Shown piece by piece: positions 7,526 to 13,983 of a stretch of DNA of 36,605 bases. The notes beneath the pieces were generated by a model. It did no database searches and was not told the origin of the DNA. It was given only the letters and a program-made list of their open reading frames with translations. A program made the translations under genes and the position numbers. Within the stretch, counting starts at the first letter, position 1, and every line of letters begins with the position of its first letter. The DNA lies in IMG/VR virus record IMGVR_UViG_3300036046_000144, positions 1 through 36,605 of that record. The stretch is one strand, 5' to 3'. This DNA comes from a virus.

Positions 7526-7543
7526 TTTGCTGTTCATGAGATA

Positions 7544-7572
7544 AATATACCTGCAAGGTAAAATTATGTAAA
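7544..7572 (-). promoter_or_regulatory. PL promoter of the leftward early operon
   Basis: On the minus strand, -35 TTTACA (7567-7572), a 17-bp spacer and -10 TATATT (7544-7549) form a good sigma70 promoter. One repressor operator (7548-7560) overlaps the -10 and spacer. Another (7573-7585) abuts the -35. The geometry matches PR exactly. Confidence 0.8.
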
Positions 7573-7618
7573 TACCTGTCAGGTAAAATTTAATAAATTA
7601 ATTTATACTTATTAGGTA
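7548..7618. promoter_or_regulatory. OL: three repressor operators
   Basis: Three 13-bp near-palindromes: TACCTGCAAGGTA (7548-7560), TACCTGTCAGGTA (7573-7585) and TACTTATTAGGTA (7606-7618). They share the form TACCTGNNAGGTA with the four sites at 9535-9623. They cover PL and are the expected binding sites for CI and Cro. Confidence 0.85.
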
Positions 7619-7634
7619 AAATATTGTATTTCAA

Positions 7635-7665
7635 TAGACAAAAGAAAACCCACCCAGTGTGGGTT
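7635..7665 (-). terminator. terminator of the CI operon
   Basis: A 7-bp stem AACCCAC / GTGGGTT (7647-7665) is followed on the minus strand by TTCTTTT. It lies downstream of the last small gene behind CI and before OL, so it would end the lysogenic transcript. Confidence 0.65.
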
Positions 7666-7679
7666 AGGAGTTTATTGAG

Positions 7680-7988
7680 ATGATAGGTGTAACCAAAGAT
7701 GGTCAAAAAATTATACTAAATAAGCACACGCCTATTACTGGTAAAAGGTTTGTTGCAATTATTTTGGAGAAAGATGAAACTAAAGTTTTGTCCACACATC
7801 TAAGCCATCTTGTGAAAGAGCACCAAATTGATTTTCTAAAAGATCGTCAAGTTCTCCAAGACGTTTCACATAAATTTCTACATGATCATCCGTTGAGTAA
7901 ACAACAGTCAAAACTTCAAAAATGTAAGCATCTTCTTCAAGAAGCACTTCAATCCATTCGCCTTTGCGTGGAAGTTTTGAAAAATTAA
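7680..7988 (+). CDS. possible rightward ORF antisense to the CI operon
   Basis: A 102-codon frame starting MIGVTKDGQKIILNKHTPIT. It is preceded by AGGAG at 9 nt. The first 33 codons (7680-7780) have a good coding pattern and lie where no minus-strand gene is present. From 7780 on it runs antisense through the well-supported minus-strand gene 7780-8042. The second part is therefore probably a shadow. It may be a short real gene whose end was altered, or chance. No family recognised. Confidence 0.28.
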   Translation: MIGVTKDGQKIILNKHTPITGKRFVAIILEKDETKVLSTHLSHLVKEHQIDFLKDRQVLQDVSHKFLHDHPLSKQQSKLQKCKHLLQEALQSIRLCVEVLKN

Positions 7989-8042
7989 ATTCACCTAAAG
8001 TGGCTTATCTTTTTGACTTAAATCAATTACGCCAATTTGCAT
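7780..8042 (-). pseudogene. frameshifted small gene in the CI operon
   Basis: A strong ribosome binding site (GGTGGAGATAAAT) precedes ATG 8042. The frame encodes MQIGVIDLSQKDKPL and hits TAG at 7995-7997. In the -1 frame, coding continues without a break: LGEFNFSKLPRKGEWIEVLL, YIFEVLTVVYSTDDHVEIYV and KRLGELDDLL, ending at a stop at 7780. That part has no start codon of its own. One extra T in the TTT run at 7997-7999 would join both into an 87-residue protein. I recognise this as a type of small phage protein (GEW-E pattern then VVYSTDD-VEIYVKRLG) with no known function. It is the last gene of the CI operon. Confidence 0.65.
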
Positions 8043-8091
8043 ATTTATCTCCACCCGATCTGTTCTAAAGGGCTGTGTCGGGTTCACAGTT

Positions 8092-8382
8092 TTAAATTTC
8101 TTGTTGTCCTGAAAATTCAATTCTTGATAAATAATCAATCGGTAATGCTTTCTTCTCACCAGTAATGGTTTCGAAATGCACCCATATTGCAGCTGCTTCA
8201 TTTTCAAAATTCACACTTAGCAGCTTTACTAAATTATATGGCTCAGCTGTACCCATCATTATGATATTGAAACGATGATCCTCTCGAACATAAGATATAA
8301 GCATCTGGTGTATTGCCATTTGCTCACCACTCGATAAGCATCTGTATTCATGTAGCTCGGGTTGTTTGTGTTTTTTATTCAT
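8092..8382 (-). CDS. hypothetical protein in the CI operon
   Basis: A 96-residue protein starting MNKKHKQPELHEYRCLSSGE. ATG 8382 follows CAGGAAGAT closely; an in-frame ATG at 8397 has no ribosome binding site. The centre (MLISYVREDHRFNIIMMGTA) and the strand pair AAAIWVHFETITGEKKALPI suggest a small alpha/beta protein. It is cotranscribed with the repressor, the position of rex in lambda, so it should be made in the lysogen. Exclusion or other host-benefit roles are possible but not shown by the sequence. Confidence 0.6.
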   Translation of the reverse strand: MNKKHKQPELHEYRCLSSGEQMAIHQMLISYVREDHRFNIIMMGTAEPYNLVKLLSVNFENEAAAIWVHFETITGEKKALPIDYLSRIEFSGQQEI

Positions 8383-8414
8383 ATCTTCCTGTCTCATGAA
8401 AGGATTTGTGTTCT

Positions 8415-8717
8415 TTATATGCCTTTATACTTTTCTAAAAACTCATCAATCCAGCCTTGTGCTTGATCTAAATTAGTAATGTCCCCAAGCTTTAGATTAG
8501 TACCCTCAGCCTCATTAAATCCCTCAACTATTGCTTCAAAGATATTTGCTTCACTAACTACCTCGCGCGCCATTTCCGCAGCGTCATAGCTTTGCTTGGC
8601 TTTTTTAAGTGATGCTATTTGTTTATCAATACCATCGCCAATTTTTGACAATGCTGCTTTAAATTCTTGTTTGTTAATAGATAAGGCTGTTTTGGATTTA
8701 TTAAGGGTTCCGATCAT
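8415..8717 (-). CDS. hypothetical helical protein in the CI operon
   Basis: A 100-residue, mostly helical protein starting MIGTLNKSKTALSINKQEFK. Residues 20-60 (FKAALSKIGDGIDKQIASLK, then AKQSYDAAEMAREVVSE) look like an amphipathic helix pair. The end (DLDQAQGW-like: ITNLDQAQGWIDEFLEKY) is another helix. It is the first gene after CI, 32 bp downstream, and is probably expressed from PRM in the lysogen. No family recognised. The rex-like position makes it a candidate for superinfection functions. Confidence 0.62.
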   Translation of the reverse strand: MIGTLNKSKTALSINKQEFKAALSKIGDGIDKQIASLKKAKQSYDAAEMAREVVSEANIFEAIVEGFNEAEGTNLKLGDITNLDQAQGWIDEFLEKYKGI

Positions 8718-8749
8718 GATTTTATTCCTATTAATTTCTGTAAGGTTTC

Positions 8750-9499
8750 TTATGGTTTAACCAGTGCAGACTCTAATCGACCAACAAAATGCAATTCATT
8801 TAATTGTTCTCTGGTAATCACCTCATCTGGGTATTTTTTCTTATCTGGGTTGTCACTTTGTAGGCGTACAGTTCTTTCGTCACCGTAGCTAATAAAAACT
8901 CGTTTCATACGCAATAGGCTATTGTGAAGAAAAACGTAAACATCCCCACTAATCATTGCTTCAGTATCAATTGGAGAAATATCAACAAATAAAGGACTAT
9001 CGGGAGCTACTGTAGGCCACATGCTATATTCGGCAGAGTAGATAACTCTTAAATTTTTAGGGTTTGCCTTAATCCCAAGTAATTTCAATATTTGCGGGTC
9101 AATATCCAGATAGTCTGTAATGTCTTCTAAAAAATTAGCAACACCATCTCCACAAGATGCTTTTACATCTTTATGTACAGGAATTCTTACAGTGTTTTTA
9201 TTTTCATCAGATGGGTTGAATCTTATTGGTGATATATAGACTTCATTTTTGGGTGGCGCATGGGTTGGCGATGTCATGGATTGATCTAAAAACCCTTTTG
9301 GTTTATCGAAAGCTTGTTCAATTTTTTCAGCCGTTTCATCGCCAATATTTTTCGTTGGGTTCTTTCCAATATATTGACTAAGCAAGTTGTAAGACATTTC
9401 AATTTTTTCAGCAAATTCAGATCGGCTCATACCCAAGTCTTTCATAAGCTTTCTAGTGTTACTAAGTCTTATCTCATGAATTGTTTGCAATTCAGCCAT
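8750..9499 (-). CDS. CI-type repressor (HTH plus S24 peptidase)
   Basis: A 249-residue repressor that maintains lysogeny. ATG 9499 (MAELQTIHEI) is preferred over a GTG five codons upstream. An N-terminal Xre-type helix-turn-helix (about 10-65, with MSRSEFAEKIEMSYNLLSQY) binds the operators. The C-terminal S24/LexA-like domain has the nucleophile Ser159 (EYSMWPT) and base Lys199 (LLRMKRV). A likely self-cleavage site is Cys116-Gly117 (KASCGDG). DNA damage should therefore trigger autocleavage and induction. It sits between OL and OR, divergent from cro, and its own promoter would be covered by the operator at 9535. The antirepressor at 34180 may also target it. Confidence 0.92.
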   Translation of the reverse strand: MAELQTIHEIRLSNTRKLMKDLGMSRSEFAEKIEMSYNLLSQYIGKNPTKNIGDETAEKIEQAFDKPKGFLDQSMTSPTHAPPKNEVYISPIRFNPSDENKNTVRIPVHKDVKASCGDGVANFLEDITDYLDIDPQILKLLGIKANPKNLRVIYSAEYSMWPTVAPDSPLFVDISPIDTEAMISGDVYVFLHNSLLRMKRVFISYGDERTVRLQSDNPDKKKYPDEVITREQLNELHFVGRLESALVKP

Positions 9500-9534
9500 G
9501 ATGAAATCTACCACCCTTTAATTATTGGATAATT

Positions 9535-9623
9535 TACCTGTTAGGTAGAAAAAATAAATACCCTGACAGGTTGTTTTTTATTTACCTAGTAGGTATATTT
9601 ATATTTAATTTACCTACTAGGTG
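9535..9623. promoter_or_regulatory. OR: four repressor operators
   Basis: Four related sites lie in the CI-Cro gap: TACCTGTTAGGTA (9535-9547), ACCCTGACAGGTT (9560-9572), TACCTAGTAGGTA (9583-9595, a near-perfect palindrome) and TACCTACTAGGTG (9611-9623). Spacings are 25, 23 and 28 bp. The third covers the PR -10, the second the PR -35, and the fourth ends 5 bp before the cro start. The first lies on the cI side, where it would control the maintenance promoter. Confidence 0.88.
9571..9599 (+). promoter_or_regulatory. PR promoter of the rightward early operon
   Basis: -35 TTGTTT (9571-9576), 17-bp spacer and -10 TATATT (9594-9599). The layout relative to the operators (-10 inside one site, -35 abutting the next) is the same as at PL. 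It drives cro and the replication genes. Confidence 0.75.
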
Positions 9624-9628
9624 TACTT

Positions 9629-9862
9629 ATGCTCACTCTTTATGATTTTTGGCGTGGGTTGGAAAAAAGTGAACGTATCCATTTTTGTGAAGTAACAAGT
9701 ATTTCTTATGGATACATGGAGTCCCACTTAATTCATGGCCGCAAAAAACCAAGCATGGACACCATTCAAAAAATGGTTGATGCCAGCAGTAAAAAACTAA
9801 CCCACGAGGGTTTGTTTAACTTCTTTTTAGGAAAAAAAGCAGAGCAACAGGTGGTCGTATGA
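9629..9862 (+). CDS. Cro-like repressor
   Basis: A 77-residue protein immediately downstream of PR and divergent from CI. The body is a small helix-turn-helix of the YdaS/Cro type: LYDFWRGLEKSERIHFCEVT, then SYGYMESHLIHGRKKPSMDT and IQKMVDASSKKLT. The recognition helix is probably around SYGYMESHLI. It should compete with CI for the OR and OL operators and favour lytic growth. It overlaps the following gene by four bases (ATGA), so the two are made together. Confidence 0.78.
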   Translation: MLTLYDFWRGLEKSERIHFCEVTSISYGYMESHLIHGRKKPSMDTIQKMVDASSKKLTHEGLFNFFLGKKAEQQVVV

Positions 9863-10122
9863 GTCTTGAAAAAGAAGATCTTCGCTTGAAGATGCTCCCA
9901 GACATGATGGAGCGATTGCGACTTATCGCAGATGTTCGCGGTAAAGATTATGCACATCAAGCAATTATCCTTTTAGAGAAAGCAATCATGGGTGATTACC
10001 ATGAGGTTAGCTTAATGCTTGAAAGAGCGAATAAAAATAGGAAGAAAAGGGAGAGTCTGGGCTTAGTTGGGAAGGTTGGGGTAAACCCTGAATCACAAAT
10101 TTTAGAAATAAAAAAAGCCTGA
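9859..10122 (+). CDS. small basic protein after cro, possibly ribbon-helix-helix
   Basis: An 87-residue protein starting MSLEKEDLRLKMLPDMMERL. The first 55 residues (strand-like LRLKMLP, then MMERLRLIADVRGKDYAHQA and a helix) resemble a ribbon-helix-helix fold. The tail is basic (ANKNRKKRESLG). It holds the position of cII in lambda, but its sequence does not resemble CII. It may be a second DNA-binding regulator. A terminator hairpin begins at its last codons. Confidence 0.55.
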   Translation: MSLEKEDLRLKMLPDMMERLRLIADVRGKDYAHQAIILLEKAIMGDYHEVSLMLERANKNRKKRESLGLVGKVGVNPESQILEIKKA

Positions 10123-10142
10123 TTTCTGACATCAAGCTTTTT
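10112..10142 (+). terminator. terminator after the cro pair (tR1-like)
   Basis: The stem AAAAAGC-C-TGAT / ATCA-A-GCTTTTT, with one mismatch and a 7-nt loop, overlaps the stop of the upstream gene and ends in a T run. It would limit readthrough from PR unless antitermination occurs. Confidence 0.6.
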
Positions 10143-10171
10143 GTGTTCATTAATTATTGGAACCAAAGAAC

Positions 10172-10516
10172 ATGACAAATATACCAAAACCAATTCAAAC
10201 GAACAACAGTGATTTTGTAGACGGTGACACGGTTGTTTTTATTGATGAGTCTAAACCAGGTCATTTGATGACGGTTACTCAAGTTCAAAAAAATGGCGTG
10301 TTGCTGAATGGGAATAACAGCTTTTCACTTAATCATCTGATTCGTCACGCGACTGTTGCTGAGTTTATAAATCAACGCCGTTTGCCACAACTAACAGCCG
10401 ATCTTGGTGATGATCAACACATTGAAAATAACATTTCTCCAAAATGTAAGACCATTTCGAATGATGTGCATATTCACCTCGGTAGAGCATTGGTAGCTCA
10501 AAAGGAGGTGTCATGA
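10172..10516 (+). CDS. hypothetical early protein
   Basis: A 114-residue protein starting MTNIPKPIQTNNSDFVDGDT. ATG 10172 is preferred to an in-frame TTG 15 bases upstream. Residues 15-55 (VDGDTVVFIDESKPGHLMTV and VQKNGVLLNGNNSFSLNHLI) look like a small beta-barrel of the SH3/KOW type. The C-terminal part is less ordered. It is the first gene after the terminator at 10112 and overlaps the next by ATGA. No function recognised. Confidence 0.6.
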   Translation: MTNIPKPIQTNNSDFVDGDTVVFIDESKPGHLMTVTQVQKNGVLLNGNNSFSLNHLIRHATVAEFINQRRLPQLTADLGDDQHIENNISPKCKTISNDVHIHLGRALVAQKEVS

Positions 10517-10806
10517 ATACATCTAAACTTCCTGAGTTTAAGCAAACTCAAATAATCCAATCCTGGCATGAGCCAGCACTAAGAACTCTAAACAGTTATT
10601 TAGATGTTCGGAAAGCTAATTTACGTAAGATTAATCGTGACGAAGCGAATGCTGCAGTAACACGTGATGAGCTAATTGAGGCTTTAAGCAAAGATCACAG
10701 GATTTCATATCAAGATGCTGGAATGATTATTTCAAGCCTACATCGTTGTGAAAAAATCATCATGTTTGGTCGGTTTGTTCAGTTGGCCAAGGAAGGTGAT
10801 GAATGA
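10513..10806 (+). CDS. hypothetical early protein
   Basis: A 97-residue protein starting MNTSKLPEFKQTQIIQSWHE. Its ATG follows a strong ribosome binding site (AAAGGAGGTGTC). The sequence is mostly helical, with a region VTRDELIEALSKDHRISYQD that could be a helix-turn-helix. It overlaps its neighbours on both sides by four bases and so belongs to the replication operon. No family recognised. Confidence 0.62.
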   Translation: MNTSKLPEFKQTQIIQSWHEPALRTLNSYLDVRKANLRKINRDEANAAVTRDELIEALSKDHRISYQDAGMIISSLHRCEKIIMFGRFVQLAKEGDE

Positions 10807-11654
10807 CTCCAATCATTGATGACATCTGGCTTAATCCATCTTTATTTGTCATTAACCATAGTGGTGGTAAAGATAGCCAAGCCATGATGATTAAGCTATT
10901 AGAGTTTGTGCCTAAGGAGCAAATTTTAGTAGTTCACGCTAGTTTAGGTTTCATGGAATGGCCTGGTGCATTGGAGTTGGCACGGAATCAAGCCGCAGCT
11001 GCTGGTGTAGATTTTATTGTGGCCAAGGCACAAAAGTCATTTCTCGATATGGTCCTTAAACGTTTTATTGAGCGTCCAGAGGTTCCGTCCTTTCCATCAC
11101 CTAAATACCGCCAATGTACCAGCGATTTAAAACGCGGACCTATTACACGAGAAGTACGCCGTTATGCAAAGGCCAATGGCTTTGACCGAATTATCAATTG
11201 CATGGGATTGCGTGCTGAAGAGTCAGACAATCGAGCAAAGCAAGAAATATATAAGCCTGCTGTAGATAATGGGAAAGCTGGCAGATATTGGTACAACTAT
11301 TTACCAGTACATGATTTTAATACGTTCCAAGTTTTTGGAACCATAAACGCAGCCGATCAGCAACCACATTGGGCGTATCAGGATAACGATCGACTGAGTT
11401 GTATTACATGCATCATGGCCAGTGCTGCAGATCTCATCCACGGCGCAAGCAAAAACCCACAAGTGTATGCATTGATGTGTCTGGTTGAGCAGGTCACAGG
11501 ATATGCATTACATGCAAGTATGCGAACCCTGCCAGATATCACTAGTATTCAGCCAGATTATTCACTTTTGAATGGGTACCAGGATCTTATTTCAAAATTC
11601 TCTAATACGCGATCTAGCAGAAACCGTATACCAATGCTGGAGGTTGCAGCATGA
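10803..11654 (+). CDS. PP-loop ATPase, phage PAPS reductase-like family
   Basis: A 283-residue protein of the adenine nucleotide alpha-hydrolase superfamily. The pyrophosphate-binding loop SGGKDS is at residues 20-25. Further family motifs are KYRQCTSDLKRGPI, NCMGLRAEESDNRAK, a YLPVHDF segment and a cysteine pair CITC before IMASAADL. With Cys in CTSDLKR, these could hold an iron-sulfur cluster as in PAPS reductase and DndC relatives. True sulfate reduction is unlikely for a phage. Nucleic-acid modification or nucleotide sulfur chemistry is more plausible. It is coded directly before the replication initiator, overlapping by ATGA. Confidence 0.85.
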   Translation: MTPIIDDIWLNPSLFVINHSGGKDSQAMMIKLLEFVPKEQILVVHASLGFMEWPGALELARNQAAAAGVDFIVAKAQKSFLDMVLKRFIERPEVPSFPSPKYRQCTSDLKRGPITREVRRYAKANGFDRIINCMGLRAEESDNRAKQEIYKPAVDNGKAGRYWYNYLPVHDFNTFQVFGTINAADQQPHWAYQDNDRLSCITCIMASAADLIHGASKNPQVYALMCLVEQVTGYALHASMRTLPDITSIQPDYSLLNGYQDLISKFSNTRSSRNRIPMLEVAA

Positions 11655-12754
11655 GTAAATACACCCCTAATTCTTTTCAAGTAACTAATGCTTTTGTTGA
11701 TGATGCAATGAATAAGATCTCTGATCCAGCGGTCAAGATCTATTTGATTATTAATCGTAAAACACGTGGTTGGAACAAAGAAGTAGATGCGCTATCTATT
11801 TCGCAATTAGAGAAACTGTCTGGAAAGAGTCGCCCTACAGTGGTTAAGTGCACCAATGAACTTGTTAAAGTGGGTTTAGTAACACTACATGAGCAGTCAG
11901 TTCATGGAAATGTATTTTCATTAACTGACAATTACAACCTTGGTACCTTAATTAATTTTCCAAGTAAAAGCGCTGTACTTATCCAGATACTTACGCCGTT
12001 TAAAGGTCGACTGGTTAAAGATTTTAACTACCTGAACCAGCGTTTGAAAAAATCTAATCGTGGAAGAAAAAGTAAAAAAACGCGCTTAAATTTTCCTCAA
12101 TATTCAAACGTACTAGTAAAAGCGTTTAACTACATTGAAAAACCATGCTGGTTAAAGCGTTTAACCCCTACTAGTAAAAGCGTTTTACCTTTACTAGTTA
12201 AAGCGTTTAACACACAAAACACACTATCAAAACACACTAATCAAAATAAAAATAATACGTGGTTTATTTTGGAAAATTTGAAATTAGAAATTTGTTCTAT
12301 CGATCACTCAATCGATACCAACGAGATTTTTAAAGCTGCTTGGTTTGAGCGTGAATTATCTAGCTTCAAAAATTTCAATGAAGAGCGAAATCATTCTGAT
12401 GAGGCGATGGTTCGATTCTTTGCAGACTGGATGCTTAAAGCTCGCGCTAAATACGCGAAGATGAAAGCACCAGTACAACGTTTTTCTGAAAACAAAAATT
12501 CTGGACAACAAGCTCAAATTGAAAACAGCACACCAGAAGTTATTAAGTTTGCATCTGACAAACAGCTCTATGCATTCGCAAAACAAATGGTTTTCCATCC
12601 TAAGTTCAAAGATTCATTTTGCAAAAGTGGCGAGTCATGGATGGATGCAGCTAAACGTATGGCCGTATTGATCTCAGATCCTGAACAACAAAAACCATTC
12701 ATTCCATTCCTGATCGAACTTGGTTTCAAACAAACCAAAGGGGCGGCAGCATGA
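11651..12754 (+). CDS. phage replication initiator (lambda O-like)
   Basis: A 367-residue protein starting MSKYTPNSFQVTNAFVDDAM. Residues 1-100 form the O-type winged-helix domain (PAVKIYLIINRKTRGWNKEV, SISQLEKLSGKSRPTVVKCT, NELVKVGLVTLHE), which binds origin iterons. The middle (about 100-200) is basic, low in conservation, and is where the DNA carries the iterons. The C-terminal part (from about 215) is helical and probably loads the host helicase; no helicase or loader gene follows. It therefore initiates replication from an origin inside its own gene, as in lambda. Confidence 0.83.
   Translation: MSKYTPNSFQVTNAFVDDAMNKISDPAVKIYLIINRKTRGWNKEVDALSISQLEKLSGKSRPTVVKCTNELVKVGLVTLHEQSVHGNVFSLTDNYNLGTLINFPSKSAVLIQILTPFKGRLVKDFNYLNQRLKKSNRGRKSKKTRLNFPQYSNVLVKAFNYIEKPCWLKRLTPTSKSVLPLLVKAFNTQNTLSKHTNQNKNNTWFILENLKLEICSIDHSIDTNEIFKAAWFERELSSFKNFNEERNHSDEAMVRFFADWMLKARAKYAKMKAPVQRFSENKNSGQQAQIENSTPEVIKFASDKQLYAFAKQMVFHPKFKDSFCKSGESWMDAAKRMAVLISDPEQQKPFIPFLIELGFKQTKGAAA
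12112..12300. other. replication origin: iterons plus AT-rich region
   Basis: Four 19-bp iterons lie inside the initiator gene: ACTAGTAAAAGCGTTTAAC (12112), GCTGGTTAAAGCGTTTAAC (12147), ACTAGTAAAAGCGTTTTAC (12170) and ACTAGTTAAAGCGTTTAAC (12193). The last three are exactly 23 bp apart, about two helical turns. Degenerate copies are at 11960 and 12010. A stretch rich in A and T, with CACA repeats, follows at 12212-12300 and would be the unwinding element. The arrangement matches lambda ori. Confidence 0.8.
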
Positions 12755-12960
12755 ATATCGTTCTAACAAATTCGGATATTAGATTTTATCTTGTGTGGTT
12801 GGCAGATATTAAACGCCGTCCTCACTACGAAGTTTTCGTTGTTCGCCAAGTGATCAAAGCATTTCAGAATAACGCTGAGCATCGACTAAAAACTGAAATA
12901 TTAAATCTGGTTGATCTGAGTCGCCGTGCTACCGAATTGAATATGGAGTCTGCTCAGTGA
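12751..12960 (+). CDS. hypothetical small protein
   Basis: A 69-residue protein starting MNIVLTNSDIRFYLVWLADI. It is compact and helical, with a basic centre (KRRPHYEVFVVRQVIKAFQN). It overlaps the initiator stop and the next start by four bases each. The position after an O-like gene is where helicase-interaction proteins are often found, but it is too short for a DnaC or P homologue. Unknown function. Confidence 0.6.
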   Translation: MNIVLTNSDIRFYLVWLADIKRRPHYEVFVVRQVIKAFQNNAEHRLKTEILNLVDLSRRATELNMESAQ

Positions 12961-13706
12961 AACATTACCATGGACTACCAATTACACCAGCAACGGCAGC
13001 TTATGAGGCTGTAAGACAAGGCCATGCATTTGTTAGTTTTGCTCATAAACAACAGGTTGGGGTTGCAATCGATGTGTGCCAGAGCTTTGCAGTTGATAAC
13101 GGCGCTTTTAGTGCATGGAAGTCGGGCAAACCTATTACAGATTGGAGTGAATTTTATGCGTTTGCTTTTGATTGCTTGCGCTACCCACATTGCGACTGGA
13201 TTGTTATTCCTGACGTGATTGATGGTACTGAAGCCGACAACGATACATTACTTGCAGAATGTCCTGTTTCAAAAGATTTTGCAGTACCTGTTTACCACAT
13301 GCATGAATCATTGGAGCGTTTATCACGATTAGCATCAGATTACTCCCGGATTGCGCTTGGCTCATCTGGTGAGTTTGCTGAAATAGGGACAAACAAATGG
13401 TGGAAACGGATTAATCAGATGATGGCCGTTGTTTGTGATCAAGATGGTTTTCCGTTAGTCAAGATGCATGGTTTGCGTATGTTAAATCCAGCAATTTTCT
13501 CAAAACTCCCACTTGAATCAGCAGATTCAACAAATATCGCGCGAAACATTGGAATTGATTCAGCTTGGAAAGGCACATATCAGCCCCCGACCAAAGAAAT
13601 GCGAGCTGCTGTAATGAGGTCAAGAATTGAGTCTGTAAATTCTGCAAATTTCTATGTTCAACAGCAAGTTTCTAACCAACTTTGCTTTTTTGGAGGTGGT
13701 CTGTGA
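12957..13706 (+). CDS. queuine tRNA-ribosyltransferase-like phage protein
   Basis: A 249-residue protein I recognise as the phage family distantly related to tRNA-guanine transglycosylases (TIM barrel). Visible motifs: AVDNGAFSAWKSG (46-58), comparable to the SGGFQ loop with the catalytic Asp in TGT; IPDVIDG (84-90); ALGSSGEF (133-140); and MHGLRMLNP (170-178). TGTs swap guanine for a 7-deazaguanine base. Phage and DpdA relatives can do this on DNA. No deazaguanine synthesis genes are visible here, so a host-supplied precursor or another substrate would be required. The catalytic second Asp is not certain. It is in the replication operon with a PP-loop enzyme. Confidence 0.75.
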   Translation: MKHYHGLPITPATAAYEAVRQGHAFVSFAHKQQVGVAIDVCQSFAVDNGAFSAWKSGKPITDWSEFYAFAFDCLRYPHCDWIVIPDVIDGTEADNDTLLAECPVSKDFAVPVYHMHESLERLSRLASDYSRIALGSSGEFAEIGTNKWWKRINQMMAVVCDQDGFPLVKMHGLRMLNPAIFSKLPLESADSTNIARNIGIDSAWKGTYQPPTKEMRAAVMRSRIESVNSANFYVQQQVSNQLCFFGGGL

Positions 13707-13978
13707 TTAAAAAAGGCGATCGCGTGAAAGTGGATTTCATTAGCGAGTCACGCACGATCTACTCTGGAAAACGTTTCACTGGTTACGGCGTAGTTGATCG
13801 ATTTGAAGACAACCGTGTTTTCGGTCGTTTGGAAGATGGTCAAACGTTTATGTGTTTTGAATCTGATGTCTCTAAAGAACGTCCAATTTCTAGCAAACGA
13901 AAACGCAAATTACAGAAGTTAGGCAAAACGGTTTATTGGTCAAAATGTCTTGAATCTTATGTTTATGTGATGGAGTGA
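13703..13978 (+). CDS. hypothetical protein with GTG start
   Basis: A 91-residue protein. The GTG at 13703 is chosen because GGAGGTGGTCT stands directly before it and it overlaps the upstream stop (GTGA). Longer frames would run far into the upstream gene. The sequence VIKKGDRVKVDFISESRTIYSG and GYGVVDRFEDNRVFGRLEDG is a small beta barrel, probably SH3-like. A basic linker (SSKRKRKLQKLGK) follows. It may bind nucleic acid. No named family. Confidence 0.62.
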   Translation: MIKKGDRVKVDFISESRTIYSGKRFTGYGVVDRFEDNRVFGRLEDGQTFMCFESDVSKERPISSKRKRKLQKLGKTVYWSKCLESYVYVME

Positions 13979-13983
13979 GGCTA

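Noticed and set aside
7995-8042. Programmed frameshift like that of prfB at CTT TAG
   Set aside because: A +1 shift would soon reach TGA; coding continues in the -1 frame and no slippery heptamer is present, so a base deletion is more likely.
12112-12211. CRISPR-like array
   Set aside because: Repeats are 19 bp with 4-16 bp gaps, inside a coding gene; they fit origin iterons, not a CRISPR array.
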